Positions 31,258 to 39,752 of a DNA stretch of 39,752 nt are shown piece by piece. The DNA is from Thermosipho sp. (in: thermotogales). Its GTDB lineage: Bacteria > Thermotogota > Thermotogae > Thermotogales > Fervidobacteriaceae. The translations under genes were made by a program, and so were the position numbers. The number at the start of each line of letters is the position of its first letter. Positions within the stretch are counted from its first letter, which is position 1. Under the pieces are notes generated by a model. It made no database searches, had not been told where the DNA came from, and saw only the letters and a list, made by a program, of their open reading frames with translations. The stretch is from the NCBI GenBank assembly GCA_017656345.1, contig JACDNZ010000018.1, positions 1 to 39,752 of the forward strand, given 5' to 3'.

Positions 31258-34200
31258 TTATGCCATCTTTTCTTTTTCCTGTTGAGCAAGTCTAGGCGTT
31301 TCTTCTATTTGAATATTTGCAAACATATCAAGGCCTGTACCAGCCGGAATTAACTGTCCAACTATAACATTTTCTTTTAATCCAAGTAATACGTCTACTG
31401 CTCCTTCGATTGCTGCTTCAGTCAATACCTGTGGTGTTTGCTGGAAGCTTGCCGCACTTAACCATCCAACGTGTTCGAGTGAAGCTTTAGTAATTCTGAG
31501 TAGTCTTCTTCTATACTTAATTGGTTCTTTTGGAAGAATTTGATATGTTATCACTTCTCCTTCTCCATTTCTTACCACAAGTTCTTTGATTCCAAGTGAA
31601 ATTGCTTTTTCAAGTATTTCTTCTGTTACTTCTGCACCTTCAGGTGCAATCTCAACAATTTGACCTTCTTCATTTTCACCAATTAAATGATGGACTAATT
31701 CTTTTCCTATGACTCGTTTCTTATTCATTTCCACATGAGCATTTCCTTCAAGAATTTCTCTATTTATTCTTTTCGCAGTCTGTAACCTTATAAGATCACC
31801 CGGGAGGAAATCAGTGTCTCCTGGATCAACGATCTCGACTTTATCTAACATTTGCTTGATAATTATTTCAAAGTGTTTGTCGTGAATGTCAACACCCTGC
31901 TCAACATAAACCTTTTTAATTTCTTTTAAGAGGTAAAGGGCAGTTGCATCTACACTTAAAGTTTCAAGAATCTTCCTTGGCCTAATTGCACCAGTTGTAA
32001 TTGATTGACCTGGTAATACTTTTTGACCTTTACTTACGCTAACCTTAACTTTTGTTGGAATATCATATTCATGAATACTTCCAGCTTCATCTTCTATATA
32101 TACTTTTTTCTTACCAGTTTCATCTTCAACAATATCTTTTACAAAACCTTTAATTGCAGAAAATACTCCTTCTGGTTCTTTTAATTTTTTCCTTGCTTCA
32201 AATAATTCTTCGGCTCTTGGAAGACCTTGTGTAATATCAGCTGTGGTTGCGATACCACCAGTGTGGAATGTTCTCATTGTAAGTTGTGTACCTGGCTCTC
32301 CAATTGATTGTGCTGCTACAACACCTACAGATTCTCCTACTCCTACAACTTTGTGATTGGAAAGGTCCATACCATAACATTTCGAACAGACTCCATGTTC
32401 GGCTTCACAAGTAAGCACTGATCTTACATATATTTCTGGTCTTACTTCAAGAGATTGTATATTATTTTCTTCTAATATTTTTGCTGTTGTAGGTTCAATT
32501 AGTTCTTCCTCAATAACAAGCTGAGTCATATCCTTACTGCTTACAACTGTTTCGCTTGAAACTTTTCCAACAATTGGGTATTCTTTTACCTTTAATTTTT
32601 TAACTCCCGCGTTTTTAGCTGTTCTAATAACTTCCCAATTTACTTCCGTTCCAACTTCATAATGTACGTTTTCAAATATGAAATCTTCAGCAAGTTCAGA
32701 GTAACTTTCTGGCAATTCTGGATTTGATAAATCTATTTCTTTCTCTACAACCACTGGTATCCTTCTGGTAAATGTTCCTAAGAATTTTGCATCATCATCT
32801 TCAAGCATCGTATCTCTTGTATACTCTTTTCCTGTGTCAGGATTGACAAGTATATTGTTGGTTTCAGGATCGAAAACATCCCTTGCAAGAATTCTACCAA
32901 ACAAGAAGTCTTCAAGTTTTTCAACAGTCAAACCATCACTACTTTTCAGTACTGTTGCTCTCACTCCATTATGTGTTCCACAATCAGTCGTTGTAATTAC
33001 AACACTTTGTGCAACATCAACAAGTCTTCTTGTAAGATAACCTGCTGAACTTGTTCTTAGTGCGGTATCAGCCGAACCTTTTCTTGCACCATGGGTACTG
33101 ATAAAGAATTCGAGAACCGACAATCCTTCTCTAAAGTTTGAAATAATTGGAATTTCAATTGTTCGTCCTGATGGATCAGCCATTAATCCTCTCATACCTG
33201 CAAGTTGCTTTAGCTGGTCTTTATTACCTCTTGCACCCGAATCTACCATTATAAATATAGGATTGAATGGATCTTTACCCAAATAGTCAAAAGTTGCTTC
33301 CTGTACCTTTTCTGTTGCTTCCGACCATATTTTAATTGTTTCTTTATATCTTTCCTCATCAGTAAGGAAACCTTGAGCATACAATGTTTCTACTTCTTCA
33401 ATTTTTTTCCTTGCAGCTTTAATAATTGCTTCCCTTTCAGGTGAAATTGTAAAGTCTGTAATACTTACAGTAAGACCTGATATTGTTGCATAGCGGAATC
33501 CTAAGTCTTTAATATCGTCAAGAAGATCAGCAGTTCTATCAACTCCATATTTTTTGAAGGTCTTATAGACAAGGTCTTTAATTCCACCTTTTCCATATGT
33601 CTTATTATAATCTTTAAATTCATCGGGTACTATGCTGGCAAATACTAATCTTCCATATGTTGTTTTTACAACCTTACCTCCAACATCTACCAATATTGGA
33701 TCATGCAATTTAATATGTCCAAATTCATAAGCGAGTTCTGCTTCTTCCATTGAAGAAAATTTCCATTTTATATCTTCCTTTTGAACTTTATCAAAATCTT
33801 TTCCAACCATTGTAAGATAATAAATGCCTGCAACTATGTCTTTTCCCGGCATTGAAATTGGTTTACCATGTGCCGGAGAGATAATATTATATCTTGAAAG
33901 CATTAAAAATTTAGCCTCAGCTTGAGCTGCTGCAGAAAGTGGTACGTGAACTGCCATCTGGTCTCCGTCAAAGTCAGCATTGAACGGAGGACAAACAAGT
34001 GGGTGAAGTTGTATTGCATTACCTTCAATAAGCTTCGGTTCAAAAGCTTGTAAAGACATCCTATGCAAAGTTGGAGCTCTGTTTAGAAGTACTGGATGAC
34101 CTTTAATTATTTCTTCCAGTACCTCATATGCCTGTGGAAGTTCTTTCTCTATAATTGCTTTTTTCATTTTTCTAGCAGTTTTACTTGTTTCTTCATCTTT

Positions 34201-36210
34201 ATTTAAAAGTTCTGCCAGAACAAATGGCTTGAACAATTCCATCGCCATTTTCTTTGGCAAACCACATTCGTGAATTTTTAAATGTGGACCTACAACAATA
34301 ACTGCACGTCCTGAATAGTCAACACGTTTTCCAAGCAGATTTCTTCTAAATCTTCCTTTTTTACCTTTTAAAAGATCAGTTAAAGACTTCAATGGTCTGC
34401 CATTTCTATCAGTAACTGCCTTACCCATTCTTCCATTGTAAATTAAGCTATCAACCGATTCCTGTAACATTCTCTTCTCATTTTTTATAATTATTTCAGG
34501 AGAATTCATATCATACAATTTTCTAAGTCTATTATTCCTATTTATAACTCTTCTGTAAAGATCGTTCAAATCTGTTGTTGCAAATCTTCCACCTTCAACC
34601 TGAATCATTGGTCTAATATCAGGTGGAATTACCGGTATAACTTCAAGTACCATCCATTCGGGTTTTGTACCGCTCTTTAATAAATCTTTTACTATTTTTA
34701 ACCTTCTCAAAAGTTTCTTTGCACGTCCGCTGCTCTTAGAAACTTTCTTAAGTTCAGCCTCTATTTCAACTTTTAATTTTTCTAAATCCAAGTTTTGTAA
34801 AAGCTTTTTAATTGCCATAGCTCCGGAATCTGCTTCAATTTTTTCACCGTAAAGTACTTTATATGCTCCATACTGATCATCTGTTATAATATCTCCCATT
34901 TTCAAACCGGTTTCCATGGAAACTTCTTCGTCAATTTTTGTAATTACAACAATTGGTCTATCATTTTCTACTTCAGTTTCCGCAGTAAACATTGCAGGAT
35001 AATGTTCTTCAAATATCTTATATTCTTCAAGGGTTAAGTATTCATCTTCAAATAAGAAACGATCTGCTATAACATCGCCTTCCGAAACTTCCTGACCATC
35101 TTCAACATACACAAGTGCTCCTTCAAATAACGGATAACTCTTTTCCTCAACTACATTTTCTATATAAACGTTGCCTGTTGAAAGCACTTCGTAGCTACCA
35201 TCTTCTCTAGGTCTTACATTTAATTCTTTTCCAAAACTAACTGTACCAGAAACTGATGCAACTACTGCTGGTAAAATTGTTCCATTGGTTAATTGATCTC
35301 CCTTTTTCACTTTTGCTCCGTCTGAAACAACAGGAGATACACCATAAGGTAATGAGAAAGTTACAGGCATCTCTTTACTTGTTGTAAGTGGCCTTACTGT
35401 AATTGTTTCAGAAATCTCATCTACTTCCACTGTTCCATCAAATGGTGCATAAATAGGATCTATTTTCATTTCTGATACTATTTCTTCACCTTGCTCAATG
35501 TAATCTCCATTCTTTACATTTAAAACCATTCCGGTGTACACTCTATGTTCAGCTCTGGAAATTTTCCTAATATCTACCCATGTAATTTCTCTATCAGTAT
35601 GTGTTTTCTCTCTTCTAATTTTTACTTCTCCAGAGATGTTTGTAATAACCGGCGAAACTGGTGATTTGATTATGACACCAGGCATTACTTCAAAATCAAG
35701 CTTTTGGCTATAAATCTCATATTCTGTTTGGTACAGTAAAGAACCTTTTATAAAATCTGTATTTTTTGGATCGGTAACAACCAGTATTTTTTCTATAATT
35801 CTTTTACCACCAAAGTAAATTACATTTTCAAGTTCTTTTGCTTGTATAGAAAGAAGAGAAGAAAGAATGCTTGGACTACTTTTTAAATACCAAATATGAA
35901 CAACAGGAGAAACCAGGTCTATATGACCCATTCTTTTTCTTCTTGCTTCTTTTGACTCAACTCTAACTCCACATCTTTCACAAACTGTTCCTTCATATTT
36001 TTTCCCTTTATATTTACCACAAGCACATTCATAGTCTTTTGTTGGGCCAAAGATCCTCTCACAGAAAAGACCATCCTTTTCAGGCTTAAAGGTTCTATAA
36101 TTAATTGTCTCAGGTTTCTTTACTTCTCCACTTGACCAGCTTCTAATAACCTCAGGAGAAGCAACTTTAACAGTCACCTTAGCAATTTTTCTTTTAAACG
36201 TTGAACCCAT
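31258..36210 (-). CDS. rpoC: DNA-directed RNA polymerase subunit beta'
   Basis: 1650 residues, complete. The N-terminal zinc finger has Cys62, Cys64, Cys77 and Cys80. The active-site Mg motif NADFDGDQM is at 744-752. The second zinc site is in [13 protein letters not shown]. Between the zinc finger and the conserved core (about 150-450) is a large extra beta-rich region with repeated VSEGD/VKKGD-type segments, like the sandwich-barrel insert in beta' of Thermus and Thermotoga. This explains the length compared with E. coli beta' (1407). The ATG follows AAGGAGGG. It follows rpoB by 22 bases, and the terminator ends the unit. Confidence 0.98.
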   Translation of the reverse strand: MGSTFKRKIAKVTVKVASPEVIRSWSSGEVKKPETINYRTFKPEKDGLFCERIFGPTKDYECACGKYKGKKYEGTVCERCGVRVESKEARRKRMGHIDLVSPVVHIWYLKSSPSILSSLLSIQAKELENVIYFGGKRIIEKILVVTDPKNTDFIKGSLLYQTEYEIYSQKLDFEVMPGVIIKSPVSPVITNISGEVKIRREKTHTDREITWVDIRKISRAEHRVYTGMVLNVKNGDYIEQGEEIVSEMKIDPIYAPFDGTVEVDEISETITVRPLTTSKEMPVTFSLPYGVSPVVSDGAKVKKGDQLTNGTILPAVVASVSGTVSFGKELNVRPREDGSYEVLSTGNVYIENVVEEKSYPLFEGALVYVEDGQEVSEGDVIADRFLFEDEYLTLEEYKIFEEHYPAMFTAETEVENDRPIVVITKIDEEVSMETGLKMGDIITDDQYGAYKVLYGEKIEADSGAMAIKKLLQNLDLEKLKVEIEAELKKVSKSSGRAKKLLRRLKIVKDLLKSGTKPEWMVLEVIPVIPPDIRPMIQVEGGRFATTDLNDLYRRVINRNNRLRKLYDMNSPEIIIKNEKRMLQESVDSLIYNGRMGKAVTDRNGRPLKSLTDLLKGKKGRFRRNLLGKRVDYSGRAVIVVGPHLKIHECGLPKKMAMELFKPFVLAELLNKDEETSKTARKMKKAIIEKELPQAYEVLEEIIKGHPVLLNRAPTLHRMSLQAFEPKLIEGNAIQLHPLVCPPFNADFDGDQMAVHVPLSAAAQAEAKFLMLSRYNIISPAHGKPISMPGKDIVAGIYYLTMVGKDFDKVQKEDIKWKFSSMEEAELAYEFGHIKLHDPILVDVGGKVVKTTYGRLVFASIVPDEFKDYNKTYGKGGIKDLVYKTFKKYGVDRTADLLDDIKDLGFRYATISGLTVSITDFTISPEREAIIKAARKKIEEVETLYAQGFLTDEERYKETIKIWSEATEKVQEATFDYLGKDPFNPIFIMVDSGARGNKDQLKQLAGMRGLMADPSGRTIEIPIISNFREGLSVLEFFISTHGARKGSADTALRTSSAGYLTRRLVDVAQSVVITTTDCGTHNGVRATVLKSSDGLTVEKLEDFLFGRILARDVFDPETNNILVNPDTGKEYTRDTMLEDDDAKFLGTFTRRIPVVVEKEIDLSNPELPESYSELAEDFIFENVHYEVGTEVNWEVIRTAKNAGVKKLKVKEYPIVGKVSSETVVSSKDMTQLVIEEELIEPTTAKILEENNIQSLEVRPEIYVRSVLTCEAEHGVCSKCYGMDLSNHKVVGVGESVGVVAAQSIGEPGTQLTMRTFHTGGIATTADITQGLPRAEELFEARKKLKEPEGVFSAIKGFVKDIVEDETGKKKVYIEDEAGSIHEYDIPTKVKVSVSKGQKVLPGQSITTGAIRPRKILETLSVDATALYLLKEIKKVYVEQGVDIHDKHFEIIIKQMLDKVEIVDPGDTDFLPGDLIRLQTAKRINREILEGNAHVEMNKKRVIGKELVHHLIGENEEGQIVEIAPEGAEVTEEILEKAISLGIKELVVRNGEGEVITYQILPKEPIKYRRRLLRITKASLEHVGWLSAASFQQTPQVLTEAAIEGAVDVLLGLKENVIVGQLIPAGTGLDMFANIQIEETPRLAQQEKEKMA

Positions 36211-36232
36211 TTTTTTCCCTCCTTACGGGGCA

Positions 36233-39200
36233 TTATAACTTCTCTATATCAATCTCGTTACCTTCATCATCATATACTCTTACATCAAGTGCAATTCCTC
36301 TAAGCTCCCTGACCAAAACTTTGAAACTTTCTGGTAAACCAGGTTCCGGGATATTTTTATTTTTCATTATTGCCTTGTAAACTTCGTTTCTACCTTTTAT
36401 ATCATCACTTTTTACTGTTAACATCTCATTTAATGTGTGTGCAGCCCCATATGCTTCAAGTGCCCAAACTTCCATTTCACCGAACCTTTGACCACCAAAT
36501 TGAGCTTTTCCTCCAAGTGGTTGTTGGTGAATAAGTGAGTATGGTCCGGTTGACCTTGCGTGTATTTTGTCTCTTGCAATATGTATAAGTTTCATTACAT
36601 ACATATAACCAACAAGGATTGGATGATCAAATTCCTTTCCAGTTCTTCCATCTCTTAGTATAACTTTTCCAGTTGGATTGTCTTCATTGTCACCTTCTTC
36701 AAGACCTACTTCCTTTCTTGCTCTGTATAGAGCAGGTAAAATATCTTCTTCTTTTGCACCATCAAATACCGGGGTAGCAAACCATTTATTTGTTAAAACT
36801 GCGAGCCAACCCAAACTGGTTTCAAGAATTTGACCAACATTCATACGTGAAGGAACACCTAATGGACTTAAAACAATTTGTACTGGTGTACCATCTGGTA
36901 AAAATGGCATATCTTCTTTTGGTAATATCTTGGAAACAACACCTTTGTTTCCGTGCCTACCAGCAAGTTTATCTCCAACTTCAAGTGGTTTTCTAATTGC
37001 AACATATACTCTTATCAATTTATTAACACCAGGTCCAAGATCTCCATCTTTTTCCTTATCAAATACGTTAACACCTATAACTCTTCCTTCAATTCCATGT
37101 GGTACTCTCAAAGAGGAGTCTTTTACTTCTTTACCTTTTTCTCCAAACACTGATCTGATTATCTTTTCTTCAGGTGTAGTATCACTTTCACTTTTTGGAG
37201 TAACTTTTCCAACTAAAATATCGGTTTCTTCTACATAAGCACCTATTCTTATTATTCCATCTTCGTCAAGATTTCTTAATTTTTCCTTGCTTACATTTGG
37301 AATATCAGGTGTTATTTCTTCAGGTCCAAGTCGTGTATCTCTAGCTGTTGTTTCATATACTTCAATATGAATTGATGTGTAAGTTTCTTTCTCTAGAAGT
37401 TCCTCACTAACAAGGATAGCATCTTCAAAGTTGTATCCTTCCCACGGAACAAAAGCAACAAGAACATTTTTACCAAGAGCAAGTTCTCCCATATCTGTTG
37501 CTGGCCCATCAGCTATGGGTTCACCTTTTCTAACAATGTCTCCAACATTTACTATTGGTCTTTGGTTTATACATGTATCCTGGTTTGTTCTTGTAAATTT
37601 TAAAAGTTCATATGTGTCAAGTACTGGATTGCCCATTGAATCATACATTTCTTTTCCATTTTCATCTATTCTATGAATAATTATTCTTCTTGCATCAATT
37701 TTCTTAACAATTCCATCATTTTCAGCTAAAACCATGGTACCTGCATACCTTGCTGCTTCCCATTCCATTCCAGTTCCAACTCTTGGTGCTTCTGTTTTTA
37801 TCAATGGAACACCTTGTCTTTGCATGTTTGAACCCATCAAAGCCCTGTTGGCGTCATCATGTTCAAGGAATGGAATAAGTGAGGTTGAAACACTGACGAT
37901 TTGATTCGGTGCAACATCTAAAAATTGTACTTCATTTTTAGGTACATACAATACTTTTTCCTCGTATCTAACAGTAACATGTTCTGGGATAATGTTGCCA
38001 TTTTCATCAACCGGAGTAGTTGATGGAGCAATTTTATAATTTTCTTCCTCGTCAGCTGTTAGGTATACTATCTCATCTGTTACCTTTCCTTTGTTAACTC
38101 TGATATATGGGGTAATCAAAAATCCATATTTATCAATTGTTGCATATACTGACAAAGAAGTAATAAGACCTATATTTGCACCTTCAGGTGTTTCAATAGG
38201 ACACATTCTACCATAATGAGAGTGGTGAACGTCACGAACCTCAAATCTCGCTCTTTCTCTTTTTAAACCACCAGGACCAACTGCTGTCAATCTTCTTTTG
38301 TGTGTAAGTTCTGCAAGAGGATTAGTTTGATCCATAAATTGAGAAAGAGGATTGGTTGCAAAGAATGAATTGATTGTTGCAATAATACTTCTTACATTAA
38401 TTAAACTCTGGACAGAAATTTTGTCCAAAGAAGTGTAAGTTGCCAATTTTTCCTGTATCATAAATACAGCTTTTGAAAAAGCTCTTTCAAACTCTATTCT
38501 AATTAACTCTCCAACTGTTCTGACTCTTTTATTACCAAGATGGTCTTTTGTATCCATTGTTCCTGGATGCTTATATATTTCAAGTAAGTTTCTGGAAGCA
38601 AGAACTATGTCCATTGGAGTAAGTACATTTGAATTTTCAATATATTTAACGTTTTCAACTTCTTCAGGATCTTTTCCTTCAACTTCAACTAAGTATCTTC
38701 TATATGCTTCTTCGAGTCTGTTATTCATCTTAAATCTTCCAACTTCAGAAAGTTCAAATCTTTCTTCGTTGAAATAAAGGTTATTTAAAAACATCTTTGC
38801 TGCATTAATTCTTGGAAGTTCACCGGGTCTTAGTTTTCTAAATATTTCTATATAAGCTCTATTTTCATCAACTTCTTCTCCGTATACATGTCTCAATTTT
38901 TCTAAAGTATTAATTGCATATCTGTGTGAAACTTTGATTTTCTCAACAGATGAATTAGCCAATTTTTCAATTAAACCTTCAGTAATTACATCACCACGTT
39001 TGGCAATTATTTCACCTGATTTATCTTTTACATCTTCTAAAACTATTAATCCTTGGGAGTGTTGAAGTGAATATTCATCTTCAACATCCACCCAATCTGG
39101 GAACAATGACAAAAGTTGGAGGTCATCACTATAACCAAGAGCTTTCAAAAATAAAAATAGATTAATTCTTCTTTTTCTATCAATTCTTGCATAAAATGTA

Positions 39201-39751
39201 CCGTCATTGAGGTTCAACAAAATTTCTAACCAAGCACCTCTTACTGGTAAAAAATGTGCCACATAAATAGGTTTTGAACCTGGATTCTTTCTGGGTTCTT
39301 CAACAAAATAAACCCCAGGACTTCTAACGAGTTGGTTAACTACAACTCTTTCAGCTCCGTTAATTATAAACGTTGTTCTCGGTGTCATATATGGCAGATA
39401 ACCAAGAAAAGCTTCTTCTTCAATCATTTCATTGGTACTGTTATCAGTAATTCTTACAGTAGTATAAACTGGAACAGTGTAAGTTAAGAGCCTTTCTTTA
39501 CATTCCTGTACGCTATTTTGAGGCTCACCTACTCTTACTGACAAAAATTCCAGAGAAAAACCTTTTTCTTTTCTCAAATCCGATTTTGAAGATGTTATAG
39601 GAGAAAACTTCTTTAAAACTTTTAATATCCCGTTTTCGAGAAATTCTCTGTAGGATCTTGTCTGAATTTCCACAAGATTCGGGACAGGGATAGGTGCCTG
39701 GACCCTACCGAATGAATAACGGGTCCTTTTACCACTTTTAATCTCTTTCAT
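36233..39751 (-). CDS. rpoB: DNA-directed RNA polymerase subunit beta
   Basis: 1172 residues, starting one base inside the window edge with [17 protein letters not shown], the expected beginning, so it is probably complete although its SD is outside. The rifampicin pocket region is [18 protein letters not shown], then LTAVGPGGL. Residue Thr489 stands where E. coli has Ser531. The catalytic [14 protein letters not shown] block is at about 926-940. It is shorter than E. coli beta (1342). It forms the core polymerase with beta', whose gene follows after 22 bases. Confidence 0.98.
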   Translation of the reverse strand: MKEIKSGKRTRYSFGRVQAPIPVPNLVEIQTRSYREFLENGILKVLKKFSPITSSKSDLRKEKGFSLEFLSVRVGEPQNSVQECKERLLTYTVPVYTTVRITDNSTNEMIEEEAFLGYLPYMTPRTTFIINGAERVVVNQLVRSPGVYFVEEPRKNPGSKPIYVAHFLPVRGAWLEILLNLNDGTFYARIDRKRRINLFLFLKALGYSDDLQLLSLFPDWVDVEDEYSLQHSQGLIVLEDVKDKSGEIIAKRGDVITEGLIEKLANSSVEKIKVSHRYAINTLEKLRHVYGEEVDENRAYIEIFRKLRPGELPRINAAKMFLNNLYFNEERFELSEVGRFKMNNRLEEAYRRYLVEVEGKDPEEVENVKYIENSNVLTPMDIVLASRNLLEIYKHPGTMDTKDHLGNKRVRTVGELIRIEFERAFSKAVFMIQEKLATYTSLDKISVQSLINVRSIIATINSFFATNPLSQFMDQTNPLAELTHKRRLTAVGPGGLKRERARFEVRDVHHSHYGRMCPIETPEGANIGLITSLSVYATIDKYGFLITPYIRVNKGKVTDEIVYLTADEEENYKIAPSTTPVDENGNIIPEHVTVRYEEKVLYVPKNEVQFLDVAPNQIVSVSTSLIPFLEHDDANRALMGSNMQRQGVPLIKTEAPRVGTGMEWEAARYAGTMVLAENDGIVKKIDARRIIIHRIDENGKEMYDSMGNPVLDTYELLKFTRTNQDTCINQRPIVNVGDIVRKGEPIADGPATDMGELALGKNVLVAFVPWEGYNFEDAILVSEELLEKETYTSIHIEVYETTARDTRLGPEEITPDIPNVSKEKLRNLDEDGIIRIGAYVEETDILVGKVTPKSESDTTPEEKIIRSVFGEKGKEVKDSSLRVPHGIEGRVIGVNVFDKEKDGDLGPGVNKLIRVYVAIRKPLEVGDKLAGRHGNKGVVSKILPKEDMPFLPDGTPVQIVLSPLGVPSRMNVGQILETSLGWLAVLTNKWFATPVFDGAKEEDILPALYRARKEVGLEEGDNEDNPTGKVILRDGRTGKEFDHPILVGYMYVMKLIHIARDKIHARSTGPYSLIHQQPLGGKAQFGGQRFGEMEVWALEAYGAAHTLNEMLTVKSDDIKGRNEVYKAIMKNKNIPEPGLPESFKVLVRELRGIALDVRVYDDEGNEIDIEKL

Positions 39752-39752
39752 C

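Noticed and set aside
36233-39752. rpoB truncated at the window edge
   Set aside because: The first residues match the expected N-terminus of Thermotogota RpoB, so the gene is complete and only its upstream region is missing.

Overview
The window is a dense, AT-rich bacterial chromosome segment (roughly one third G+C by eye). It suggests an anaerobic thermophile of the Thermotogota, most like Thermosipho. The basis is the AT-rich codon use, strong purine-rich Shine-Dalgarno (SD) sites, RNA polymerase subunits of Thermotoga type, a MurC with GTDGKTTT, and several envelope proteins of unrecognised families. The genus is inferred from the sequence and from remembered family features; no search was run. 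There are no insertion sequences, phage genes, CRISPR arrays or rRNA genes.

Layout. (1) 1-52: 3' part cut off of a tRNA-Thr(GGU), minus strand, just downstream of a small DUF1292 gene with a His/Glu-rich start. (2) 14235 down to 500, minus strand: one very tight run of 13 genes, mostly with ATGA-type overlaps: D-2-hydroxyacid dehydrogenase, murG, murC, smc, a PAS/GAF protein, a YdcF-like membrane protein, a 36-residue membrane peptide, a rhomboid protease, L-asparaginase, an AI-2E/PerM-type permease, a lipoprotein and a putative outer-membrane barrel. It joins peptidoglycan precursor synthesis, chromosome condensation and envelope functions. (3) 14324-18102, plus strand: a SagB-type oxidoreductase, a PEBP-like protein, and an 832-residue exported protein that joins a HEFTH metalloprotease-like domain to a propeller-like region and a C-terminal barrel. 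(4) 20365 down to 18106, minus strand: an M20 amidohydrolase and lysA, the last steps of lysine synthesis. (5) 20459-28144, plus strand: pheS, truB, a YchF-like GTPase, a RemA/DUF370 protein, a B12-binding radical SAM enzyme, a nitrilase-family hydrolase, a ZIP transporter, a Gfo/Idh/MocA dehydrogenase and a HAD phosphatase, ended by a clear terminator. (6) 29844 down to 28183, minus strand: a single-gene unit for a 553-residue lipoprotein with a near-consensus promoter. (7) 31124 down to 29985: an amidohydrolase with its own promoter and terminator. (8) 39751 down to 31258: rpoB and rpoC, both complete, followed by a 30-bp palindromic terminator.

The least understood material is the envelope set: the metalloprotease/propeller/barrel protein, the lipoprotein plus barrel pair, the 553-residue lipoprotein, and the tiny membrane peptide next to a rhomboid protease. 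Two regulatory-type proteins lack hallmark residues of their families: the DUF370 protein and the YchF-like GTPase. Many starts were moved inside the longest open frame to the codon with a properly spaced SD; these choices are stated in each entry.
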